Assembly: GCA_004553595.1 (NCBI GenBank)
Contig: SFKZ01000022.1
Span: 1-22,351 of the forward strand
From: Methanobrevibacter ruminantium
GTDB lineage: Archaea > Methanobacteriota > Methanobacteria > Methanobacteriales > Methanobacteriaceae
Length of the DNA stretch: 22,351 nt
Direction: 5' to 3'
Below, piece by piece: positions 16,616-22,351 of the stretch. Made by a program: the position numbers and the translations under genes. The notes below the pieces were generated by a model. The model had not been told where the DNA came from. It searched no databases and saw only the letters and a program-made list of their open reading frames with translations. How positions within the stretch are numbered: position 1 is the first letter of the stretch; every line of letters starts with the position of its first letter.

Positions 16616-17569
16616 TCAATCACCATCTAGTTTCTTGAACATCAAGTCCATCTTGATCTTATCAAGGATATCATAAGGTTGTCCAAGGTTTCTATATATT
16701 GCTTCAAGATTATTAGAATCAACAGATACAATGTCATACTGATACCCTTCTGCCTTTTGGGTCAAGTAGAAGAAGCTCTCATCAAGCAAGCCATAGTATT
16801 GGGAATAGAGTTCAATAGCTTCAATGAAGAAAGGACTATGAGAAGCGATATAAATGCTTAAGTCAAGCTCTTTTACAAGCAAGACAAGAATCTTTGCAAA
16901 CTTGATCTGCCATTCAGGGTGAAGATTGACCTCTGGCTCATCCATGATCAGGAATGAATTAGGTTCAAGTTCATTGTTGTTTAGGAGTGTTTGGATAATA
17001 GCCACTTGCTTTACACCTGAAGAAGTGTTTTTCATATGGGTCTTGAATCCATTTTCTCTCACAAAGAACAATTCACCGTTTTCCTTTTTAATCTCTCCAC
17101 CTAGAATTTCCTTTATGAGCTTTTCAACTTCCCAATCTTTATTATTTTTATCTTCAGTTATTTCCAAAGCAGCTTCCAAGCTTTTAACATGCTCTAAAAA
17201 GTAGGTTCCTCCACTTTTATTGTCAAATAGTGAGAAAGAGTCAAAGTAAAATACTTTAGTTATATCCAAATCTCCTTTCTTGCTAAACTCAAAATTCTTA
17301 AAATCAAAAGTGCATGAAAAGTCAATAGAATAAATGCCAGCATTATCATTGTAATCCTGAGGACCAGTTATATCAAATTCGCTATCAAGCAATTCATTTA
17401 TTGTAGAGTCATTTTCTGAAGAAATAGCTCTTAAAAAGCAGTATAATAAATTGCTTGTGGTGGATTTTCCAGTACAGTTCTTACCACCCATGACATTGAT
17501 TCTCCCTATCTCCATATCCGCATGATTGATTGAACCTACATTATTGATTTTAAATTTGAAATTAGACAT
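16616..17569 (-). CDS. SMC/OLD-like AAA ATPase (AAA_15/AAA_21 type)
   Basis: A protein of 317 residues with all motifs of an ABC-type ATPase. Walker A is GKNCTGKST (29-37), the signature is TSSGVKQ (182-188), Walker B is FLIMDEPEVNLHP (206-218) and the switch His is in YIASHSPFF (240-248). The N-terminus FKINNVGSINHADMEIGRIN is the usual start of this group. The insert between Walker A and the signature is short (about 145 residues), so there is no long coiled coil and no TOPRIM domain. ATPases of this group drive defence systems such as OLD, Gabija, Septu and PARIS. Here the partner is the ExK-type protein directly downstream. The start ATG at 17569 is preceded by AGGGGAT. It is the first gene of the operon. 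Confidence 0.8.
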   Translation of the reverse strand: MSNFKFKINNVGSINHADMEIGRINVMGGKNCTGKSTTSNLLYCFLRAISSENDSTINELLDSEFDITGPQDYNDNAGIYSIDFSCTFDFKNFEFSKKGDLDITKVFYFDSFSLFDNKSGGTYFLEHVKSLEAALEITEDKNNKDWEVEKLIKEILGGEIKKENGELFFVRENGFKTHMKNTSSGVKQVAIIQTLLNNNELEPNSFLIMDEPEVNLHPEWQIKFAKILVLLVKELDLSIYIASHSPFFIEAIELYSQYYGLLDESFFYLTQKAEGYQYDIVSVDSNNLEAIYRNLGQPYDILDKIKMDLMFKKLDGD

Positions 17570-17753
17570 GTTATCCCCTATTATTTTTAATAATAGTATG
17601 TTTTTTAAAAATTTAAATTTATTGAAATTTTTTTATAAAATCATTATAATTTTTCAACCTAATTATAATTTAATAACAAAATAAAAATCATATTAAAGTT
17701 AAAATAAAAAATTAACGACATATAACTATTTATAACCAAAATAAAGAACATAT
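17570..17753. other. A/T-rich divergent intergenic region
   Basis: It separates the ATPase operon (minus) from the small-peptide locus (plus). Apart from weak TATA-like stretches (TTTTATAAA read on the minus strand near 17632) nothing was seen. Confidence 0.4.
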
Positions 17754-17766
17754 AAACCTTTAAATA
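17754..17766 (+). promoter_or_regulatory. Candidate promoter of the small-peptide gene
   Basis: AAACCTTTAAATA combines the BRE-like AAACC with a TATA-like box. A start site near 17790 would give a leader of about 90 bases before the ATG at 17878. Confidence 0.4.
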
Positions 17767-17877
17767 ATTAAAAAATCAATATAAGAAAATATAGTTAAAT
17801 GGCTTTAACAATGAAATTTAAATTAAAAATAGTTTAAAAAGAGTTGAAGCGAAGATACTTGCTAGGGAGGTGATTAT

Positions 17878-17970
17878 ATGGGGGAATTAATTGATATTGC
17901 CCTTGCATTATATTATTTTGTTTGCACTATTTTAATAGTGCAGACGATAATTAAAGCAAGAAAGAAGTAG
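17878..17970 (+). CDS. 30-residue membrane peptide, candidate type I toxin
   Basis: The peptide begins MGELIDIALALYYFVCTI and ends in TIIKARKK: a short acidic head, one hydrophobic helix of about 18 residues and a basic tail. The ribosome binding site is close to ideal (GGGAGGTGAT, 17865-17874), so the gene is surely meant to be translated. The stop codon TAG (17968-17970) lies inside the left arm of a 9-bp hairpin. Within the coding part, TGCACTAT-TTTA-ATAGTGCA forms another hairpin. Bases 17888-17898 can pair with 17989-17999, and 17848-17867 with 17977-17988. This resembles Firmicutes holin-like/TxpA-type toxins, whose stop codon also sits in the terminator hairpin, but I saw no sequence identity that proves kinship. 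A small regulatory membrane subunit is the alternative. Confidence 0.7.
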   Translation: MGELIDIALALYYFVCTILIVQTIIKARKK

Positions 17971-17985
17971 GGAAACCCCTACTTC
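17964..17985 (+). terminator. Terminator-like hairpin overlapping the stop codon
   Basis: GAAGTAGGG-AAAC-CCCTACTTC is a perfect 9-bp stem with a 4-base loop. It is followed at 18001-18006 by a short T-run. The right arm can pair instead with the 5' leader (AGCGAAG and TAGGG). Confidence 0.6.
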
Positions 17986-18010
17986 GCTAATATCAATTAT
18001 ATTTTTCCCA

Positions 18011-18020
18011 CTATATAAGA
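18011..18020 (-). promoter_or_regulatory. Possible antisense promoter facing the small-peptide gene
   Basis: Read on the minus strand, TTAATCTTATATAGTGGG is a fair BRE-TATA match. Its start site would fall near 17989, so the transcript would begin opposite the 3' hairpin and run into the antisense of the peptide gene. TATA-like strings are common in this DNA, so the call is tentative. Confidence 0.25.
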
Positions 18021-18036
18021 TTAACTAAAATAAATT

Positions 18037-18104
18037 AATAAAAAAGAAAAAGAACCATAAATAGTTAATTATTTATAAAAATAACACTTCTTTTTCTTTT
18101 TTTA
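18037..18104. terminator. Long A/T inverted repeat, bidirectional terminator
   Basis: AAAAAAGAAAAAGAA (18040-18054) and TTCTTTTTCTTTTTT (18088-18102) are perfect 15-bp complements, extended by AAT/ATT after one bulge. Nested inside is ATAAATA-N6-TATTTAT (18057-18076). The T-tract at 18088-18103 ends about 20 bases before the TPR promoter, which it may insulate. Confidence 0.5.
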
Positions 18105-18125
18105 TTTTGCTCTAATTCAAAACCT

Positions 18126-18141
18126 TTATATACTACTAATA
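18126..18141 (+). promoter_or_regulatory. Promoter of the TPR gene
   Basis: AAAACC followed by TTATATACTACTAATA is a very good archaeal BRE-TATA with an initiator-like part identical to that of mtrA. A start site near 18153 gives a 27-base leader. Confidence 0.65.
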
Positions 18142-18179
18142 CATAAACTTGTTAAATCAATTTTTATACGGTGATATTT

Positions 18180-19484
18180 ATGTCAAGCAAACTTGACAGA
18201 TTAATAGCATCCTACAACTCTGTGGAATGTGAATTCAATATAGACAAATCCATAGAAGTCTGTAAGGAAATACTGAAAATCAATCCGAATCTAATCGAAT
18301 TCCAGGAAAACCTGGCTTGCGATTATTACAATAAGAAGGAATATGAAAAATCAATCGAACTATTTAACAAATGTATAGAGAACGGGGAAGCAAGAGACGA
18401 TTCATACATGATGATCGGCCTTGCATATGTGAAACTAAGCCATCCAGAAAAAGCTTTGGAAATCATTAAAGAGACCAAAGATAAGGAAAACTACTTATTA
18501 AATCATTTTATTTTATTCAAGGAGCTTGAAGAATACGATAAGGCAATCGAATACGGGGACAAGCTGCTTGAATTGAATCCTGAAAACACATTGGCTCTGC
18601 ATCATATGTCTGACATTTATGAAGAGCTTGATGATGATGAACGCTCCATGTTTTACTTCAATGAAATGACCAATGTGATTCCTGAAATAAAGTCTTTATT
18701 GCTTATACGACTATATTCTCTTGGGAAATATGATGAAGTAATAGAGTCCTTTGAAGAGTTAAGGGAAAATGGAGCATTTGAAAAGGATCTTGAATCTGCT
18801 CATTTCAATTATATAATTGGAATGTCATACCATGAACTAAACAGGCATTTTGATTCATTGAAATACCTCATCAACTCTGACAGGCTATATTCTACAGCTG
18901 AAAAGAAGGCTTCAATAGCTAAAAACTACATTGAAAATCTAAATTTCGACCTTGCTCATAAATATCTGAATGAGGCATTGAAAATCGATGAAATGGATAA
19001 AACATCTCTCTTTTTGATTACTGAAACTTCCTATTATTTAGGAAACTATTATGAAGCAATAGAATATGCAAACAAGCTATTGAATAATTATCAATGCGAT
19101 AAGGCATTCCATGTCCTCGGGGCAATCTATTTCGATTTGGGAGACACTCACAATGCATTTGAATCCCTTAAGGTGGGAACACATGTGATGCTTGAGAATT
19201 GGGATTATAATCAAGGGCCATACAGCGAGTACATTATGGAAATTGCAAGCAGATTATCTAAGGCAGGATATGCAGAAAGAGCTGAAAACATCTACAATAA
19301 GCTTCAATCAAAACATCCGGACTATTATACAATATACCTGGAACGTGCTAAGCATTACAAAAGAGTTGGAAAAAAAGAACTTGCTGAAAAGGACTTTGAA
19401 AAATACAATGAATACATGATGGAAGAAGAAAGAGAATGGAGAGAATTCCTAAAAGAGATAGGGGAAGATGAAGATAAGGAATGA
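18180..19484 (+). CDS. Tetratricopeptide-repeat (TPR) protein
   Basis: A soluble protein of 434 residues made almost wholly of TPR-like helix pairs. At least eight can be traced, for example the units around YYNKKEYEKSIELFNKCIE, YDKAIEYGDKLLELNPENTL, YLGNYYEAIEYANKLLNNY and RVGKKELAEKDFEKYNEYM. The ATG at 18180 is preceded by GGTGAT; the upstream in-frame GTG at 18171 is part of that ribosome binding site and not the start. The C-terminus is acidic (EIGEDEDKE). TPR arrays bind proteins or peptides, and no catalytic domain is present. Its neighbours are the CARF-HEPN gene, with which it converges, and the small-peptide locus. A link to defence is possible by position only. Confidence 0.8.
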   Translation: MSSKLDRLIASYNSVECEFNIDKSIEVCKEILKINPNLIEFQENLACDYYNKKEYEKSIELFNKCIENGEARDDSYMMIGLAYVKLSHPEKALEIIKETKDKENYLLNHFILFKELEEYDKAIEYGDKLLELNPENTLALHHMSDIYEELDDDERSMFYFNEMTNVIPEIKSLLLIRLYSLGKYDEVIESFEELRENGAFEKDLESAHFNYIIGMSYHELNRHFDSLKYLINSDRLYSTAEKKASIAKNYIENLNFDLAHKYLNEALKIDEMDKTSLFLITETSYYLGNYYEAIEYANKLLNNYQCDKAFHVLGAIYFDLGDTHNAFESLKVGTHVMLENWDYNQGPYSEYIMEIASRLSKAGYAERAENIYNKLQSKHPDYYTIYLERAKHYKRVGKKELAEKDFEKYNEYMMEEEREWREFLKEIGEDEDKE

Positions 19485-19560
19485 AAATCCTAAATCCCAT
19501 TCATCTTTACTTTCAAATTGAATAAAAATACTAAATCTCATTCATCTTTACTTTCAAATC
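19479..19560. repeat. 41-bp tandem duplication spanning two convergent gene ends
   Basis: 19479-19519 and 19520-19560 match at about 37 of 41 positions (core CATTCATCTTTACTTTCAAA). The first copy includes the stop codon of the TPR gene; the second includes the stop codon and last ten codons of the CARF gene. Read on the minus strand the first copy would encode a near copy of the CARF C-terminus (LKVKMN). Confidence 0.8.
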
Positions 19561-20820
19561 AAACTTGGCGAATCTGGTCTCCTTGAGGAACTTGCCCATA
19601 TCCTTATCCAACTTGCGGGCAAGGTTTTCAACAAGCTCTTCAAATTGATCGAAATCCTCCTTGTCCAATGATTCAAGTCCATGAGCCAAGATTGAATTGT
19701 TTCTTTTAATGGTTATATTGTTGATGCTATGCCTATTTTCTGCAAAGTACTTTCCCAAATCATCATCCAATTCTGCCAATAGCTCATAATCCTTAATCAA
19801 TCCTATTTTTATTTTGCCTTCATCCCTTGTTTTTTCAAGTGAATCAATGAATTCAGGACTTACATTTTTCTCTAAAAGTATATTAACATCAATATCTGAA
19901 CTTGTTAATCCATAAGCGGCAAGCCTAATTTGTGCAATCAATTCAAATGCCCTATATAATCGAGCGATGGCATCATCATACTTATATTCATCAGCCCTTC
20001 TTATTGAATTATTTATCAAACTTGCAAGGATATAGCAGTTCTTGAGATTCTCGTGTTGAGACCTTACTATAGTGCCTAAAGCCTTAAGGTTTATCTTGAT
20101 ATCATCCTTGATTTCCTTAAGCTCTAAGAGATTCAAGTCCACTTTAGTTAGAAAATCATAAGCGACATCAAAGTCCATATTGTCCCATGCATAATATGCA
20201 TTGGAAAGATTCATAAGATCCTCTGTGTGAATGCTTTCATCAACTATTTTTTCCAATATTTCACTTGCAGTGTAAAATCTGTTTGCATTGAAGTAATTCC
20301 TGACTCTCATGAGTGAAAACTTGTCATATACCTTATAGAGGTTTTGATACTTTATTGTTTCTGTACCGAGGGATACTGTTCCATTCTTCCTGTCTCCAGT
20401 AACGCTGATAAGGTCCACTGAATAGAACATTCCACAGCAAGCCATTGCAGCAGACATTGTTTTGGTTCCGGAAGTGTAATCTATGATTATTTCATGCTTG
20501 TCTTCGGATAAGATGTTGAATTTCCATACCATTCTTTCAAATGTTTCAAAGCAGTCATTGAAACTGTCTATATCATTTAAAATAGCAATTTCATAGTCTT
20601 CACCTTCAATGAATACATCATCATCTGCCTCAAAGAGTTCCTTAACATAATCGATTGTATTCATTGATATTTCTGAGGCAAAGAACACTATATAGTCTGG
20701 AGAGATCTTGTTAATTGAATTGTATAATACCTTAGCCAATCTTTGATAGCTCTCCTCATCTGAATTTGGATTAATTCCTGTTCCCACTGTCATAAATAGA
20801 GTCTTTATTTTCCTTCTCAT
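19531..20820 (-). CDS. CARF-HEPN ribonuclease of the Cas02710 (TIGR02710) family
   Basis: A protein of 429 residues. The N-terminal CARF domain starts LFMTVGTGINPNSDEESYQRL (10-30) and holds the family hallmark DYTSGTKTMSAAM (114-126), expected to bind a cyclic oligoadenylate. A helical middle (about 170-300) leads to a C-terminal HEPN domain with RNNSILAHG (R373 and H380, R-x6-H), the ribonuclease motif of Csm6/Csx1-like proteins. On known family behaviour it would be an RNA-cleaving effector switched on by a second messenger from type III CRISPR complexes. No cas10 or array is in this window, so the signal must come from elsewhere in the genome or from another nucleotide synthase. The ATG at 20820 is preceded by GTGGTAT. 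Confidence 0.85.
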   Translation of the reverse strand: MRRKIKTLFMTVGTGINPNSDEESYQRLAKVLYNSINKISPDYIVFFASEISMNTIDYVKELFEADDDVFIEGEDYEIAILNDIDSFNDCFETFERMVWKFNILSEDKHEIIIDYTSGTKTMSAAMACCGMFYSVDLISVTGDRKNGTVSLGTETIKYQNLYKVYDKFSLMRVRNYFNANRFYTASEILEKIVDESIHTEDLMNLSNAYYAWDNMDFDVAYDFLTKVDLNLLELKEIKDDIKINLKALGTIVRSQHENLKNCYILASLINNSIRRADEYKYDDAIARLYRAFELIAQIRLAAYGLTSSDIDVNILLEKNVSPEFIDSLEKTRDEGKIKIGLIKDYELLAELDDDLGKYFAENRHSINNITIKRNNSILAHGLESLDKEDFDQFEELVENLARKLDKDMGKFLKETRFAKFDLKVKMNEI

Positions 20821-21187
20821 GATACCACTGCAAAAAGTAAAATAAGTTAAATAATAATTTTTTATTTTAAATTAATAAAAATAGTCTATTTTTAAAATTA
20901 TTTATAATTATCTAATGGGATATTATATTTCTAAAATTTCGATGAAAATCAATTAAATGATGAAAATACAATTTATTTGTTTCGTTATAATATAACAAGT
21001 CAAATATAGTTTACTATATCTAAAAAAATATTCTAATTAGTCTATAGAATTGATTTAAAGCAATGATAGTCAATTTAAAAATCGATAACATTATATACTA
21101 TGTTTTTGAAATGAATGATTGAGTATTAGGATTTATTGGAAGATCATTGAGTTCTCAAAGAATGAATTTGATAACTGAAGTGATACC
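20821..21187. other. Divergent intergenic region with palindrome
   Basis: No ORF was found. ATATAGT-TT-ACTATAT (21004-21019) is a perfect 16-base dyad and GTTATAATATAAC just before it is nearly palindromic. They could be an operator between the CARF gene and the HEPN gene, about 75 bases upstream of the TATA box at 21091. Confidence 0.45.
21091..21100 (+). promoter_or_regulatory. TATA box of the HEPN gene
   Basis: TTATATACTA matches the core of the mtrA and TPR promoters; the leader would be about 70 bases. Confidence 0.5.
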
Positions 21188-21613
21188 ATGAACATAGAAA
21201 AATATCCTCAATACCCATCATATAAATTTACCTTATTGCTGGAAGAGAATAAGGCAATGTATATAAAACCAGATATTGAATCTCGTGCAGTAGATGGAAC
21301 AATAATAAATAGGGCATATTATAGTGCTTATTCCTATGCTCTCTTATGGTTAGAAGAAATTTCAGGATTTAAACTTAAACAAAAGTGGGAATATGAAGCA
21401 GAAGGGAAAAAATATGTTTCTGAACATAGGCAAGTTAGGGATTGCTTAATAAAGTATGAAAAGATGAAAGCAAGTAAAAATTTATATGAATTACATAGAT
21501 TACGTAAAAAAGCAGATTATAAATTATTTAATCCCTTAACTGAAAAAGAAATTAATGATTCTATAAAATATATGGAAAATGTTTTAAATGAATTGAAATT
21601 TGAAAATAAATGA
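21188..21613 (+). CDS. HEPN-domain protein (UPF0332-like)
   Basis: A protein of 141 residues. The segment NRAYYSAYSYALLWLEE (41-57) is the first conserved helix of small HEPN proteins, and ELHRLRKKADYKLFNPLT (101-118) is the closing LRxKADY motif. The catalytic R-x4-6-H of HEPN ribonucleases is not evident, so it may be a non-cleaving subfamily member. Small HEPN proteins are usually paired with a nucleotidyltransferase or another partner in toxin-antitoxin-like operons. Here the next gene starts 11 bases after the stop and is not a recognisable nucleotidyltransferase. The ATG is preceded by GTGAT. Confidence 0.7.
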   Translation: MNIEKYPQYPSYKFTLLLEENKAMYIKPDIESRAVDGTIINRAYYSAYSYALLWLEEISGFKLKQKWEYEAEGKKYVSEHRQVRDCLIKYEKMKASKNLYELHRLRKKADYKLFNPLTEKEINDSIKYMENVLNELKFENK

Positions 21614-21623
21614 AGGTGAAAAA

Positions 21624-21966
21624 ATGATATATAAGCTAATAAATGAAGATAACACCCTTGTAAATGAATACCCAGCACCGCAAATCTACAAAACATTATC
21701 AGATGAAGAAAAAAATAACATATACACTTTTAAAAAAGAAATAGAAAAAATCACAATCCCTAAAAGGATTGGGAAAAGTCTATGTAAATGTTATGTACGA
21801 CTGCATTCAACTTGAAAAGGAGTATATTTTAAAGTATTCAAATGGACATAGCCGTGAATATTATGAAAAAGAAATAGAAAAAATATGCAATCAAATGGAA
21901 TCTTTTTCAAAAAAGAACAATCTATTTGATTTCTATCTTGGTTGCCATATTCTATTAATGGGTTAA
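21624..21966 (+). pseudogene. Unknown partner of the HEPN gene, frameshifted
   Basis: The ATG at 21624 has GGTGA 5 bases upstream and lies just after the HEPN stop, so the two form an operon. The first frame (MIYKLINEDNTLVNEYPAPQ onward) runs to about 21765. The natural continuation (GLGKVYVNVMYDCIQLEKEY, then a charged helical end) is one frame over, so one extra base sits somewhere in 21725-21766, a stretch with A6 and A4 runs. Restored length is about 113 residues. No nucleotidyltransferase GSxxxG or other known motif is seen. It could be the antitoxin or partner of the HEPN protein; no function can be assigned. Confidence 0.55.
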
Positions 21967-21990
21967 ATGTCAATAAATATCTAAAAATTT

Positions 21991-22005
21991 AAAAAAAAGA
22001 AAAAA
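21991..22005 (-). terminator. T-run terminator of the last gene
   Basis: On the minus strand the sequence reads T6-C-T8 just downstream of the stop at 22014, a standard archaeal terminator. Confidence 0.55.
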
Positions 22006-22013
22006 GAGTTTAT

Positions 22014-22286
22014 TTAAGCATAGTACTGAAGAGGTTTATCCTCCTTTTTCTCTTCGCCTAAGCCGAATAATACTTGGAACATTTCAGAAAGGTCTTCAAC
22101 TGGACCGATTCCCATTTTGAGACAAGCTCCAATGTAGAGTTTTTCAATATCCTCATCTGCAATCTTTTCACCATTTTCAGATTTGAGGTAGCCTAAGAAA
22201 TATGCAGCTACAATTGGGCCAATTCCGTAGTCTGGAAGCTCTTTTTCTTGTTCCTGCTTTTTTAAAATATTGCTTTTTCCTATCAT
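22014..22286 (-). CDS. Hypothetical small protein
   Basis: A protein of 90 residues (91 if the first of the two adjacent ATGs, at 22289, is used). I prefer 22286 because GGTGAT abuts the first ATG directly. The sequence is soluble and helical, with DYGIGPIVAAYFLGYLKSEN and YIGACLKMGIGPVEDLSEMF, two stretches sharing a GIGP motif, and an acidic/basic tail. It has its own TATA box and terminator, so it is monocistronic. I do not recognise the family. Confidence 0.65.
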   Translation of the reverse strand: MIGKSNILKKQEQEKELPDYGIGPIVAAYFLGYLKSENGEKIADEDIEKLYIGACLKMGIGPVEDLSEMFQVLFGLGEEKKEDKPLQYYA

Positions 22287-22318
22287 CATATCACCGGAAC
22301 AATAGTATAATATTCGTT

Positions 22319-22330
22319 ACTTATAAAGGT
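22319..22330 (-). promoter_or_regulatory. TATA box of the last gene
   Basis: Read on the minus strand, AAAACCTTTATAAGT is a good BRE-TATA 30-40 bases before the start codon, implying a leader of about 10 bases. Confidence 0.55.
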
Positions 22331-22351
22331 TTTCTATATTAAACCATTTAT

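Noticed and set aside
17799..17837. 12-codon ORF in the leader of the small-peptide gene (possible leader peptide)
   Set aside because: No ribosome binding site, and an ORF of this length is expected by chance.
18171..18173. GTG at 18171 as start of the TPR gene
   Set aside because: It is part of the ribosome binding site GGTGAT for the ATG at 18180.

Overview
The window looks like chromosomal DNA of a gut-type methanogenic archaeon of the order Methanobacteriales, most likely Methanobrevibacter. The reasons are the very high A+T content, archaeal promoters of the AAACC-TTTATATA type, GGTGAT-type ribosome binding sites, an MtrA methyltransferase subunit, a large adhesin-like protein with a TGNP C-terminal anchor, and small acidic or zinc-ribbon proteins typical of that genus. 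I cannot fix the species.

Layout. 1-2700: small exported, membrane and zinc-ribbon proteins separated by tandem repeats. 2949-4504: a polysaccharide flippase gene (MOP/MATE superfamily, minus strand) broken by one frameshift and one in-frame TGA. 4667-8919: a two-gene operon of large PAS-domain sensor proteins whose histidine-kinase modules look degenerate; the genes overlap by ATGA. 8920-10055: gene-free, with inverted and tandem repeats. 10056-12748: an adhesin-like surface protein (beta-helix, probable Cys-Gln thioester domain, two DUF11-like domains, C-terminal anchor), split by a one-base frameshift. 12749-15138: 2.4 kb without a convincing gene but rich in hairpins, tandem repeats and palindromes. 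15139-15730: a stand-alone, anchor-less mtrA with a structured leader and a frameshift in an A8 run.

15877-21966 reads as a defence or conflict island. It holds an SMC-like ATPase followed by a PD-(D/E)xK-like nuclease, a 30-residue membrane peptide in a highly structured transcript, a TPR protein, a CARF-HEPN protein of the Cas02710 (TIGR02710) family, and a HEPN-domain protein with an unknown, frameshifted partner. No CRISPR array, cas effector genes, tRNA, rRNA or transposase was seen. The window ends with a small hypothetical gene.

The most unusual item is the 30-residue peptide at 17878-17970. It has a perfect Shine-Dalgarno, one transmembrane segment and a KARKK tail. Its stop codon lies inside a terminator-like hairpin, its 5' and 3' ends can pair over the start region, and a TATA-like box faces it from downstream. 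This is the layout of bacterial type I toxin-antitoxin loci, which would be novel for an archaeon. A second recurring theme is tandem duplication of 41-59 bp units at ten places, nine of them intergenic. A third is that four genes carry single-base frameshifts at or near short homopolymers, which may be assembly errors.
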